A DNA stretch of 64,000 nt from NCBI GenBank assembly GCA_021234155.1, contig JAJEKV010000101.1:2461089-2525088 (forward strand), read 5' to 3'. Made by a program: the position numbers and the translations under genes. How positions within the stretch are numbered: position 1 is the stretch's first letter; the number at the start of each line of letters is the position of its first letter. The stretch comes from Isoetes taiwanensis (Eukaryota > Streptophyta > Lycopodiopsida > Isoetales > Isoetaceae). Below, one piece after another: positions 12,785-23,899 of the stretch. The notes beneath the pieces are model-generated. The model saw only the letters and a program-made list of their open reading frames with translations. It searched no databases and was not told the DNA's origin.

Positions 12785-12975
12785 GATGCTCGTCCTTAGT
12801 GGTTGGCACGGGGGGGAGGGGTTAGGGGGGTTCATTCCTGTGGGGTGGGAGGTTTGATTCCTGCTCTTTTAAGATGAGGTTGAAATGGCTTGGGAACTTG
12901 GATTGGGATAGTAGAAATTAGTAGACTAGGTAAAACATTGGCTAGAACTAGGTAGGTAATTTATTTTAAGCTATT
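12785..12975 (+). mobile_element. Candidate tRNA-derived SINE
   Basis: A box A-like motif (TTAGTGGTTGGC, 12796-12807) and a box B-like motif (GGTTTGATTCC, 12851-12861) lie about 55 bases apart in the correct order, as in the polymerase III promoter of tRNA-derived SINEs. The sequence between them is extremely G-rich. No clear 3' tail or TSD was found, so the ends are approximate. It could be a decayed tRNA pseudogene instead. Confidence 0.4.
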
Positions 12976-13104
12976 TTGAAAGTTTGGCTGTTACACTACT
13001 CTGAGTGCGACTCATGGCGCGCCCTTTATGCATACGAGACTTTGGCTCAGCTCTTTGATGCGGGACGAGTCACCTAGACCTATAGACAACTTAGTTCAGG
13101 TGAC

Positions 13105-13610
13105 TTGACTCATGGAGTAGAAAACTTATCCACAACATATAGCATTCATGGGGTAGTCATGAGGTAGAAAACTTATGCACAACATATAACACTCATGGGC
13201 ATATAACACTCATGGGGTAGAGAACCTTATGCATTATTGCGGTAGAAAACTTATCCACAACATATAGCACTCATGGGGTAGTCATGAGGTAGAAAACTAT
13301 ATAACACTCATGGGCATATAACACTCATGGGGTAGAGAACTTATGCACGACATATAGCTTGCAATATATAGCTAGCAAAACTTATGCAAAACATATAGCT
13401 AGCAAAATTTATGCACCACATATAGCTAACAAACCCTGGGGTAGAAAACTTATGCATTGGACTAGCAAACCCATGCATAGCAAACCCATGCATGGGACTT
13501 ATGCACAACAACATATAGCTAGCAAACCCATGCATTGGACTTATGCACAACATAGAGCTAGCAAAGGCATGCGTTGGGCCTATGCATTGGATTTATGTCA
13601 ACATTGAAGT
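13105..13610. repeat. Irregular tandem repeat block (minisatellite-like)
   Basis: The phrases ACTTATGCACAACATATAGC, AGCTAGCAAACCCATGCAT and CACTCATGGGGTAG recur many times. A larger unit of roughly 130 bases is seen twice (about 13108-13222 and 13241-13345), followed by shorter, more degenerate units. Short open frames on both strands here are only translations of the repeat. Confidence 0.8.
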
Positions 13611-13986
13611 AGGGCAACTCATATTAGCAAACCCATACTTAAAAATCCCAAAAATACCATAAATAGCATAACCTACCATAAGCCACAATGTACAATTGCT
13701 AGCCCTAATTTTGGATGAACTAACATTATGGGAGCTATATAGCACTTAAATGGTCAATTTACAGCTTATAATTAGCATAGTCTATAACATACTAAATTCT
13801 ATTCATAATTTGCGTGATATCTCCTGATCATCGGAATCACTTTAAGATTGGTCTTGTACTTTGACTCTCCTGAATGGCGCTTCTCTAGATCGAGAGGTTT
13901 GTGCACTACTAAAAATGCCCAATTTTTTTTGAAGAAGCCAGTTGTGCTTCGAGTTCGGATCGTGGTGGAAGTTGTGCTTCGAGTTT

Positions 13987-14145
13987 TGTAACGTTCCTAA
14001 CTGACATGCCCTTAACCAACTGGGCAAATCCGTCTAGACTTTTTATGAGTAGTCGCTTCTACCCATTTATGCCGGTGTCTCGGGAACGCCCCACAGGCAC
14101 ATTCAAGGTTCGAACACTCGAGCGGTCTACCATGGGCCCGTTACA
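13987..14145 (-). mobile_element. Solo TRIM LTR with perfect 5-bp TSD
   Basis: A 159-bp unit begins TGTAACG and ends CGTTACA and is flanked by AGTTT on both sides (13982-13986 and 14146-14150). It matches the LTRs of the TRIM array at 48048-48908, including the box A-like stretch TTGCCCAGTTGG on the minus strand. A single LTR with an intact TSD is the usual product of LTR-LTR recombination. TRIMs encode no protein and are mobilised in trans. Confidence 0.8.
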
Positions 14146-15293
14146 AGTTTGGGTCGTGTGGCTTCAAGTCGAGAAGGTGGCTTGTCGAGGCTACATCTTG
14201 ATCTATTGCTTTGGTGGATGAACTTGGGAACTTTCTGCTTATAGCATCATGAATTGTAAACTGCCCATCACTGCATGTATTCCTTATATACTTCCTTCTT
14301 CTCCTGCTCGATATCATGCTTCAACTTGAAGGGGTTCTTCCCTGTCACATAATCTTCATCAATTTTTACGTCTTCGGGTATACTAGAATTGGTAGCCTTG
14401 CTGCTTGTTTTTCGGCCTCCTCTTCATGTTGGGGTACTTTTTACTCTGGCTCTCGTACTATTACTGCCCTCGCCAATCTTCTCGCTGTTTGGCGGTTTTC
14501 CAGGTCCTCCTCCCCTTCTCTTACCTTCTATCCTTTGGTGTGCTTGTTCATCTACCTCCTTGGCTTGCTCTCCCTGTTAGCTCCTCTTGGGCCACTTCTT
14601 CTTGTGAAGATGCCAACTCCCATTCCCCTGAGGAACCTCCCAAAGCATTAAGGGTTTGATCCACCATGGTGTCAAGGGGGTTGTTGGGTAAATTCGAGCT
14701 ACTAGAGTCTGCATCCTACCTGGGTCACCTTTCGAGTGAAACTTGCTTATTCGTTGTACTCCATGACGACTAGAAAATTTCCCCTAGAATTTACCTTACA
14801 ATAGGAAAGGGCTCGAGGATAGAATCTTGAAAGATCTAAGGATTGGGGGTACTTTTCAAGAGATTTTTAGCGGTCACCTTTTTTTAAGTGTGAATGTATT
14901 ATAACTAAGGGTTATTAATTAAAGTACTTTTTCTAATTACTTGACTATCTTTCAAAATTTTCCCATTTGTTTTGGGCCAAATATTGGTCATCAAACCATT
15001 TTCTTTGCAAGCTTCCTATTGAGCGATTATTCGTTCAATTTTCACTTGCAAAATGGGGCTCATGAACAACTTTGAGCTCAAATTTACTAGACGGTTTGTT
15101 TTGACTCTCTATTCAAAATTAGCTCACCCTGATAACTAGATTTAACTTGCTAATAACATTCTAACGATGGAAGAAAAACAGATTCTCCCAATTTTCCAGG
15201 TTCATATTGGGGTTTTACCCCCAAATTTTCTACTAGACCAGTTAGCTACTTAGGAAAATGGCCAGTGTTTGATCTTGGTCAACCAAGATCATT

Positions 15294-15305
15294 GCTCTGA
15301 TACCA
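15294..15305 (-). other. tRNA-Met-type primer binding site of the minus-strand gypsy element
   Basis: The minus strand reads TGGTATCAGAGC, the textbook primer site complementary to the 3' end of initiator methionine tRNA. It lies one base inside the end of an LTR that terminates GCGTCACA. This fixes the orientation of the element (minus) and the inner end of its 5' LTR. Confidence 0.9.
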
Positions 15306-15306
15306 C

Positions 15307-16828
15307 TGTGACGCTCCTTGTGCTATATACGACAGTCGTATACATCGAAGGACCTTCCCCATCCAACGGCATCCGTCGTATGGTCCCTCCGTCTAACTCG
15401 CGTCTGGGGTCCAGACTATCAAGTAGAGGACACAGAGTATCATTCTGTCCCGTCCTCTAGAGGCCGCTATGTCAGCAGAAATAAAATATACAACATAAAC
15501 ACTAGCAATAATGACAACAAACTACCTTGAAGGGTAGTGATAATCCATCTATCCATGTCATCGAATACAACAATACAATGAATGCATCAAATACATCAGA
15601 TAGAGGCTCCTACCCAGGGCTCAGACTCAAGGGGGAGTTGACTGATGGCTGGGGGCCTCCAGATAGAACTGACCGAGTTATGGCAATGACTTGGGCTGGC
15701 AATTGACAATTGCTAGGGTTGACCACTCCATCCGCCCCTCCTGTGCATACTTTGCAGATAGGCTAAATCAGGCTTTGTCGTGACTGTAATCTGCTGGAGA
15801 CGTAATCCCATGGTATTACCCAACGAGACTACTCCGGTTGCATCTTCCCAGTCCGATGAGGTAGGAAGGGTTGCATCTCCCCCGAAGTGCAGTGGCTCCA
15901 TGGGCAACTAGTGGATCGTGGCGACACACGTCCGTACCCGACTGAACTTCCCAAAACAAGAGCCAAGCCGACACTTGCAACTCTTGAGAGTTAGGGCAAC
16001 ACCATTGATCCAGGAAGTGTCGGACCTATACTCGGCCCACATGAAGTGACCGACTATGAGCCTAGCCCGCTATGGGACCCCAGTAGCCGCACTCAGCAGG
16101 GTCCTCCATCCACTTTGCCACTGATTTCGTTTTATGGTGCTCAGTCACTCCATAGCCTCCGTAGCCAGGTGGGCTCTATGCACAGGCCGCATAATAATGG
16201 GAACTAATGGGCCTAAACTAGGAGCATCATCTAAGGCCTCTAGGTCTCTACCAACCTGTCCAATACACAAGAGGTGCAAATATAAGATCAACCATCATCA
16301 TATATCAATATAGCATGATAAATAACAAGAATAACAACTGATCCTAATCACATACATCTAACTTATAGTTAGGTTTCATTGATAAGGGTCATGCTCAGAA
16401 CTATGGATTCTATAATGGCTCTACTAGGACACAACGTGCAACTCAACTGGAGTCTACTCGAAGTACCTGCTCTGACGAGCTGCCTCTGACTCCCTGGTTC
16501 TCCATCTCTAGCAGGTGGTGGTGGTTCGAGTAGATGACCTTCCTCTGCTATGCTTGTGCTTCCGGACTGCTACTGCAATCTTGACTGTCGAAGACGATCC
16601 TCGAATCGGAGCTGTGGGCACGTGCTGGTGGATCAGAAGTTGGTGGAGGCAAAGTGGTCTAGGTTTAGGGTTTGGCCTTTTATATGTTAGGGTTCACATG
16701 CGGCCACTTGGCTCCAATATGGCACGTCCATGTGGCGGGTCACCTATAGAGAAAAGCTATGTGGAAATGGGTCGCCTCCTAAGGTTGGCGAAGTTATGTA
16801 AACAACTTGGCCATGTCCCCACACTTGG
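15307..16828 (-). repeat. 5' LTR of the minus-strand gypsy element, first part
   Basis: On the minus strand the LTR ends ...GCGTCACA at 15307, next to the primer site. It is interrupted at 16828 by the gypsy element 16829-37775 and resumes at 37781. A TATA-like CATATAAAAGG lies on the minus strand near 16676-16688, upstream of the presumed RNA start. About 900 bp (from 15905) are repeated at 37869-38899. Total LTR length without the insertion is about 1.6 kb. Confidence 0.75.
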
Positions 16829-17157
16829 TGTTAGAGCCTGAACTCTAACCTTGCAAGAAGGATGAAAAACCCAACAATCCAAGCTCAATCTATCAGATCA
16901 AGGCAATGCACAATACAAAGAATCATCATCTCCATAGCTAGATCAAGCAAAATAGTCTCTCTCAATACACCGTCCCTCTGTTCTTCTCTCTCTGCTCAGA
17001 TAATACCATCATCATAATGCCCATAATGCATACGTGCAAATATCCTGCACGCGTGCATGCGCGTATATCACTCTATATACGGTATATGATGAGTGTGGTG
17101 AGTGGTGATGAGTGTGGTGAGTGGTGACCAATGTGGTGAGTGGTGACCACCCCAACA
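16829..17157 (-). repeat. 3' LTR (left) of the young gypsy element
   Basis: 329 bp, starting TGTTAGAG and ending CCCCAACA on the plus strand, matching 37447-37775 at all but 4 bases. About 70 bases at its right end are GTGGTGAGTG-type repeats. The inner flank (17158 onward) is GTGGCGACCACAGTGGGA, which resembles a primer site rather than the expected polypurine tract. Confidence 0.92.
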
Positions 17158-17342
17158 GTGGCGACCACAGTGGGAAAATGTGCCACTCCGTGGCGGAGAA
17201 CCCACAACAAAACACACTAATATGGTCCTTGGGATATGTCCCCAAATGACCCATTTACACCCTCCTCAAATCCAAATGACTAATACAAACAAACTGGTCC
17301 AAATAGCGGTGACAAAAGCGAGCCTGCATGCTTGTGGCAAGC
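17158..17342 (-). mobile_element. 3' internal remainder of the young gypsy element
   Basis: This non-coding stretch lies between the left LTR and the nested gypsy element. No purine-rich tract is evident next to the LTR on the minus strand. The last five bases (CAAGC) form one half of the nested element's TSD. Confidence 0.7.
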
Positions 17343-17928
17343 TGGTAGTCTGTGCCTCTGAGTGCGGGGACTATTCATCACTCGTCGGACCGAGGTCAAG
17401 CTCAAAAGATCCTCGGTCAACCACGGGTGGGGACATCCAAGCCTCCACGGAAGACTAAGCGAGGCCCACCTTGATCAAAGCCTTTGGCCCGGTCAACAAA
17501 AGCGCCCGCTTCGGACAAGTGGCGGCCCGTCACCGCCAGCGTCGGCGTCGGCGTGATTCTAGGCACTTCAAGAGGCACCGCCAACATTCACCTGCAAATC
17601 GGGCCTCCTTCGAGGGTCGGCACGAGATCGGTCGAGTGTCTATATTGGGCCCAAAGGCCATTGTACTATATATATGAGTAGAGTTAGCTCATAAGTTTTA
17701 AGATGAGTTTTGAGTCTTGTCTCCTTTCGGTTTTTCTCTCTATTGCGAGCTCATGTATTTTCATCATTGATATCAAGGAAGCTTATCATCTTTCTTTCAT
17801 TTGTTCTGTTCTCTTCTTTTCTTCTCTTTCAACCCAAATCCGGCGTGACATAGTCCCCGGACTCTCTGTTAGATCCACGGGTCCTCCACGGAGGGCTGTC
17901 TTCGAGTTCGAAACCCGGACCCCAAACA
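17343..17928 (+). repeat. 5' LTR of the nested Tat/Athila-like element
   Basis: 586 bp; it aligns with 27782-28366 over its full length. The 3' half (TATATATGAGTAGAGTTAGC onward, near 17668-17860) is nearly identical between copies, whereas the GC-rich 5' half differs by many small length changes. A TATA-like run (CTATATATATGAG) lies near 17666-17678. It ends CCCAAACA before the primer site. Confidence 0.88.
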
Positions 17929-18619
17929 ATGTCGCCCATTGCCGGGTGCGATTTTCTCCTACTTTCTTACAGCCGCCATATGCGTCGCAATTTCGCCCGG
18001 AAGAACTCCTTTCTCGAGGCGGCATCTGGCTTGGGCGCCATCGGCGTCGGAAGCTGTTAGCGACATGTATGGATGCTTATGACATAGAGGGAGGCCATCT
18101 TCGGTCTAGGGCTCGGTCCGCGCCACCCACCCCTCGTGTCGGTCTGCGTCGGTTCCCGCCCCAAAGCGTGCAAACATTGCTCACAACCTCGGTCCCCTCA
18201 TCATTATCGGGGAGCCTTATCGGCTCAACCTTCTCCGTACTTTCATACCCCCGAACATGCCTACATCCATCATTCACCCCGGGCCATCGCCACTTCGCCC
18301 GCCCAACCATCATCTCCCCGGGGGCTACGCGGCTATCCACATGTCTCCTTTGCGCTTTGCCGGGAATATCCCTTTCCCTCGTTTCCCCTTTGCTCTTCTG
18401 TTTACAACCTTACGGATCTCAAAACCAATGCTCCGGCTGCCGGTTTCTCAGCAGCGGTCACCCCTTCATCGGGGTCCGTCGGGCACAATGCCAAATCCAC
18501 CTCAACCTCAATATCCTCACTATCGTTTCTGTCCAGCCCGGCACTTTCCACATCTACCTTTCGGACTCACGGCCGACTTATCCCACCTTTGGCAACCACG
18601 AAGGCAAACGGATTTAGAC

Positions 18620-20100
18620 CAAAGTGCTCGGGGCCCACATGGAAGAATTTGAGGCTCTAGCTGTCCTAAATGGGCGCAGCGCAACCTCAACTGAAATTTC
18701 ACATCTTTTCCACCACACTGCGTGGCTCTCCTCATCAATGGCTCATGTCCAACAAAAGCCATTGGAAACAAGGCGGTCGAAATGCGCCTTTGCTTTTACG
18801 TCTCATTCTGGGACCACGGATGATGATCAACTTCATCTCAAGCAACTCAATGAACTTCAACAAGAGCCCGCAGTGCGCGGGATTTTTGCGGATCGACTTC
18901 ACATTACGCTCGGTAAGCTCAAGGGTACCCTACCGCGAGCAGTTTTGGTGCGGTTTCTCCAAGGACTTCCTCACGCTATTCGACTCATGGTGAATACTGC
19001 GTCCAAAAACTTTGGGCGGGCTATCGACCTGTCAATCACTCGTCAATGTTTCCTCGGCGTGGCTCTTCAAGAGCTCCGTTCATTCCACCGTCATGGTTCC
19101 ACAAGCGGTTTCAGCCTCAACGCGCTAATCCCTGGCCTTGATCAAATCGGTGCCATATTTGCAAATATCAAGGCCATTTGGCCAATGAGTGCAACTCCAC
19201 CAATGGCCCGCCTCATTGCAAGCGATGCAACATGTGCAATCATGCCCGCGGAAGAGTGCACTTCGCACTCATCCCACACCGTTTCGCAACAAAATGGTTT
19301 ATCAAGTACAAACCACACCTCGGTCCCCAAGCGCACTATCGGGCCACCTCTTGAGGTGCAGCCCGCGCAACTCTATCGACGCGGGACCAACCCGGGGATC
19401 AACCAGCGTCCTCCTTTTGATCCTTCTAAAGCTCGGTGCTATCCTTTGTCAAGAATGGGGTCATACCACCGCGGCGTGCCCTCAACTTCCACAAGTTGGG
19501 GTCCGGCTTCGGCACAAATCAGACCACATCGGTCCGCCTCACGGCTTACCAACTCGGCTTGCTAATGGCAAACAAGGCCGCGACGACGAGTTCTCAAGAA
19601 GCCCCCAAAGTGCCTCGGCAATCACGCTATCAACCAGCTCCGACAAATCAACCTCATTTGGATCAACAAGCCCAAGAGGAAATTTTTCGGGCTTAATCCT
19701 CCCGATGCGGTAGTCAAATTGGGTTGGTCTAGTTTCCACGCCGGACCAAGGCATCCGTCCCTTGACTATTATTGAAGGACCGCCAACACGCCTGCGGTTG
19801 ACACCCTTCCTCATGAGGGCGAAAAAAGGTTCACTTTGCGCGACTTAGAAAAGCTCATGCCAAATGTCATGCCCAAAGTTAAGCCAAAGCATTTTGAATC
19901 TCATGCAAGCGGTGAAGGCGCACATTGGCAAATGTTCATGCCACCACTTTCGAGCTCAACAAAGACCACGATCCACCTTCAACATCTCAACCTCCGCGCT
20001 CTCGGACATATCCCAATATTGCGCCGAGGGTTGACTTACTCAAAAGAAGTTCTTTGCTTCCACGCCCGCGCCTCCGCACCGGTGGAACCGGCGGATCCTT
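18620..20100 (+). pseudogene. Gag-region remains of the nested element
   Basis: Several overlapping open pieces on the plus strand lie where gag is expected, between the primer site and the protease/RT. A cysteine/histidine-rich patch is visible near 19150-19260. The long open frames in other phases (18136-18660 and similar) reflect GC-rich composition rather than extra genes. Fossil with many breaks. Confidence 0.5.
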
Positions 20101-20229
20101 TTTCTCATGTACCTCTCGAACTCCAAGAGGAGCTTGCCAAGATCAAAATTCCTTTAAGCTTGGCAACCATTTTAAAACTTCGTCTGCTCTCAAGGACCGG
20201 TTACCACTCCCAAGCTGTTTTAGTTGGGG

Positions 20230-23200
20230 CGTGGCTACCTCTACACCCACGGTCCATACAGCGGTGGGAAATCGACAAGTCAACCATGTTCAAATCGATG
20301 GAGGTAGTGCGGTCAATCTCATCGCGGACAAACTCCGCAAACAAATGGGCATCACACAACTCTTTCGTGCCCCATATGACATCAAATTGGCTAATGGCCA
20401 TATCACGAGACCTCAAAGGCGTTACACCTATTCTACACATCAACATTGGTGATCTCGGCTTTCCCATGGAATTTGGAGTTTTGGAAAGCTGGTGAAGATC
20501 CGGTGACTATGAAATCTTTGGTGGGAAGACCCTTTCTCCGCCGGGCAAAGAGTATCCATTCTTGGGCCCGCGGACGGTTAGTCATCCACCAGATGGTCAT
20601 CTCAATGCCACAATGGACTTGCAAGCGGGCGGATCATTTCCGTTGACAATGCGGAACCCTCTCTCTCGGACGATTACGAAGGCGCTCGAGAATATTTATC
20701 AAGTTCGAGGCTACCCTGGCGTACGCCTCGTCATCCTACCGAATATGCTGATCCTTGGGGAGAAATGACTCTTGATCGGGACCGGTGGCTGCCTTGCTTG
20801 ACCCTACGGCTCCTTGCAATCGAATCCAGCAGCGTTGATCACTTTTCGAATCACGGACACTCCGGCAACTCCTGGCTGATGTACAGCGCCGTCATGAAGC
20901 AACCAGCGCTAGATGACGAGCAACCTCTCTTTTTACCGCGCCAAAGTGCCGCGCATCCGGTTATGCTCCAACCTCACGCACACATTGTCGGGATCTGAAG
21001 TCATACCCCCATATTCGGACTCACGAAGTCGAAATTGTGGATGTTGGCAACAATCAACTGTCCGTATTCTTTGCAAACCTTCCGGCTCCTTATCGTAGCG
21101 AGGGGCCGTCCTTGTTGTTCAAAAAATTCAAACACATTTTGGCACTGGAGTTACAAAGATCTGCGGGGGAATCAACAAAAGCTTGGGGGAACTCACCATT
21201 CCTACCAAATCGATGCGACCCGGTGTAGCAGCAGCGGCGATCTGAGGCTCAACCCTAATTACCAGGTGATGGCGTCAAGGCGGAAATTGACAAACTCCTT
21301 CTTTGCGGGTTTGATCTATGAGGTCAAACATTACGAATGGGTGAGCCCTATCGTCATTGCCCTTAAGCACAATGGTAAGATCGGCGTGCGTGTAGACTAT
21401 CGGAAACTCAATGGGGCCGCGGGCGTGATCATTTTCCACTTCCCTTCACGGACCAAGTTACGGAAGAAGTGGTTTGGACATGAGATGTACTCCTTTATGG
21501 ATGGTTTCTCGGCTACAATCGGATCTCCATCAAAGAATCGATCAACTCAAGACCACTTTCACCACCCGTAAAGTCACTTTTTGCCTACAAGGTGGTTTTC
21601 CTTTTGGATTATCCAACTCTCCTTCAACATTTCAGCGCATCATGCTCTCGGTTTTCATGATTTCATGAAGGAAAATCCCTTCTTGCAAATTTTTCAAGAT
21701 GACTTCTCGCGCCTCACGGTTCCATGGCTGACCATTTGGATAAATTGGAACTTCGTCTTTCAGAAATGTGATGAGTCAGGCATTAGTCTCAATCGAGAAA
21801 TGCACCTTTTGCGTCACTTACGGTGTTACGTTAGGCCATGTTGTCGACCAAAGCGGGAATCACCAGCGATCTGCCAAAATCGGTTATTATTGCTAAAAGC
21901 TCAAGCACCGGCCAATATCAAAGAGACCGCGCTCTTTCCTAGGAAAGGTCAATTATTACTCCACCTTCATACACGGGTGGCAGCCATTGCAGATCCCATT
22001 CATAAACTCACGGTGCCGAATCCCACGGGCTTGGAATTTCCCGGTGCTTTCCAACGGTGAAGCTTTTTTTGCTTACTCGGGCGCCGGTACTTGTTCCTCC
22101 TCAATGGGACAAGCCCTTTCACGTTCATGTCGATGTCACCGGCGTTTGCTATTGGGCTGTTCTTTCTCAAGAATATGATGCGCTGCAGCGATAAACCAAA
22201 TCGCTATGCCCGGTAGAAAACTCAATTCTGGCGGCGCAACTATTACGCCACGGGCGTGAAGCTTTGGGTCTCATTTTTACGTGTCCAACGCTTCCGTCAT
22301 TACCTTTTGGGCAGTCAAATCAAGTTCTTTGTGGACCACCAAGCACTTCTCTATTTGATCAACAAATCCATGCCGATTCGCATTGCTTTCGTTGGGTCCT
22401 TCTTCTCAAGAATTTGCTCCTTTTGAAATCGTTCATAAAGGCTGGCAAATCTCATGTTGTTCGGATTATCTTTCCGCATCCACCGCGGATGATCCCGCCT
22501 TGAGGGTCTCGGGCGCCTTCCACGATGCTCAACTTTTTTTAGTCACGGCAACACCACATTGGTTCCATGATTTTCAGCGGTACCTCCTCACGGGTGCTCT
22601 TCCACGGAAGATGAGGCGGCTCTCTCACGCCATGGCGACAATCCGTCGCCATCAATTTCTCAGAGAGGTCGGTGACTACACCATGGTTGCGGACATCTCT
22701 ACAAAAAGGTAAGGACACCATCCTTCGGCCCGGTTGTGTTCTCCCTCATGAAGTTCCGGACATTGTTAGAAGCTCATCAAGGGCTCGGTGGTGGTCATTT
22801 TCATGGTGACACCACGACGCAAAAAATTCTTCTTAGGGTATTATTGGCCCCGCTCTTCAAAGATGCTCCATGCGCCCCCGCGTGTGGTGGGCTTGCCCGT
22901 GGTGGGGCCATACGGCCCGTGGCGGCTCTTCCCTTGGCGCCCGGTCGCATGCGCCACTTCCCTTGACAAATGGGGAATGGACTTTGTGGGACCTATAGAC
23001 CCTCCGTGGCGGCACTTTTTCGTGCCCGATACATCTGGTTCTCGACTTCGCCACCAAATGGGCGGAAGCTTGTGCACTTCCGGACAACAACTTTGCTGCA
23101 AGCACGCGGCCCGAGTCCTCTATCAACAAATCATCCGCGATTGGCTGCCCCGCGGGCTGGTGGTCGGTGATCGTGGTGTTCATTTCATCAATCATACTAT

Positions 23201-23560
23201 CAAAGAGGCGGCCGGATTATCTCTTGATACATCATCACAAGAGCACACCTTACTATCCCTCAAGGCAATGGGTTGGTAGAAAGCACCAACAAAACTACGG
23301 TCACCATTCTCAAGAAAATTTGTGGCGGCTTCCCGCCTGCAGATTGGCGGACAAAACTTCCCACGGTTCTTTGGGCCTACAATACTTGTTTCAAGATTGC
23401 TCGGGTCACCTCCTTTTAAATTGGTTTATGGTGGGGAAGCTCTCATGCCCTTTGAATTCATTCTTCCAACACTCCGGTTTCAGCGGCTCTTTGCTCATAA
23501 TCCACCGGTGCTCTCAAAGAGCGGGTCTATCAATTAGAACAGTTGGATGAACTTGGCGGG
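20230..23560 (+). pseudogene. Pol-region remains of the nested element: protease, RT, RNase H, integrase
   Basis: Recognisable segments in order are: a protease-like stretch near 20280-20450 (VNHVQIDGGSAVNLIAD); RT near 21200-21680 (VRVDYRKLNGA, HEMYSFMDGFS); RNase H near 22070-22500; integrase near 22760-23300 (GDRGVHFINHTIKEAAG, YYW). A basic tail follows near 23590-23780. This is the gypsy order, with integrase after RNase H. Many breaks; fossil. Confidence 0.7.
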
Positions 23561-23899
23561 GATGCTTATATTCGTGTTCTTCATGGACAAGCGGTTGCAA
23601 AAATCTTTACATGACAAGCGTTTGAAGACAAAAACATTCAAACAAGGAGATTTGGTTCTTCTTTATGATTCGGTACAAAATTTTCGGGTAAACTCAAGTT
23701 TAGTTGGCTTGGCCCTTATCAAATTGTTCAAGTGGTTAGACCAAGTGTTTTCCAACTTCGCTGAATTAGATGGCACTCCATTACCTACATTAGTTAATGG
23801 TTTTAGTCTCAAAGCATTTCATCACCACGAGAAAGTGAACATCCCAACAGAGGCGGTTCAGAATCAAACACCACAGAAAGTGACTAGAAAGGCGGTAGA

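Larger units (their letters stand above)
11442..15306 (-). mobile_element. Minus-strand Ty3/gypsy fossil, right part: gag remains and 5' leader
   Basis: This continues the element interrupted by the LINE. On the minus strand a gag-like start (MVDQTLNALGGSSGEWE) lies near 14668, and a charged stretch follows near 14370-14270. The leader runs up to the primer site at 15294-15305. Inside lie a SINE-like unit (12785-12975), a minisatellite-like block (13105-13610) and a solo TRIM LTR (13987-14145). The element is heavily broken. Confidence 0.55.

Noticed and set aside
18136-18660. Long open frames in several phases (174, 131 and 304 codons) near the start of the nested gypsy element
   Set aside because: The sequence is GC-rich and stop-poor in all phases, it overlaps the LTR and leader, and no domain is visible. 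These are compositional, not genes.
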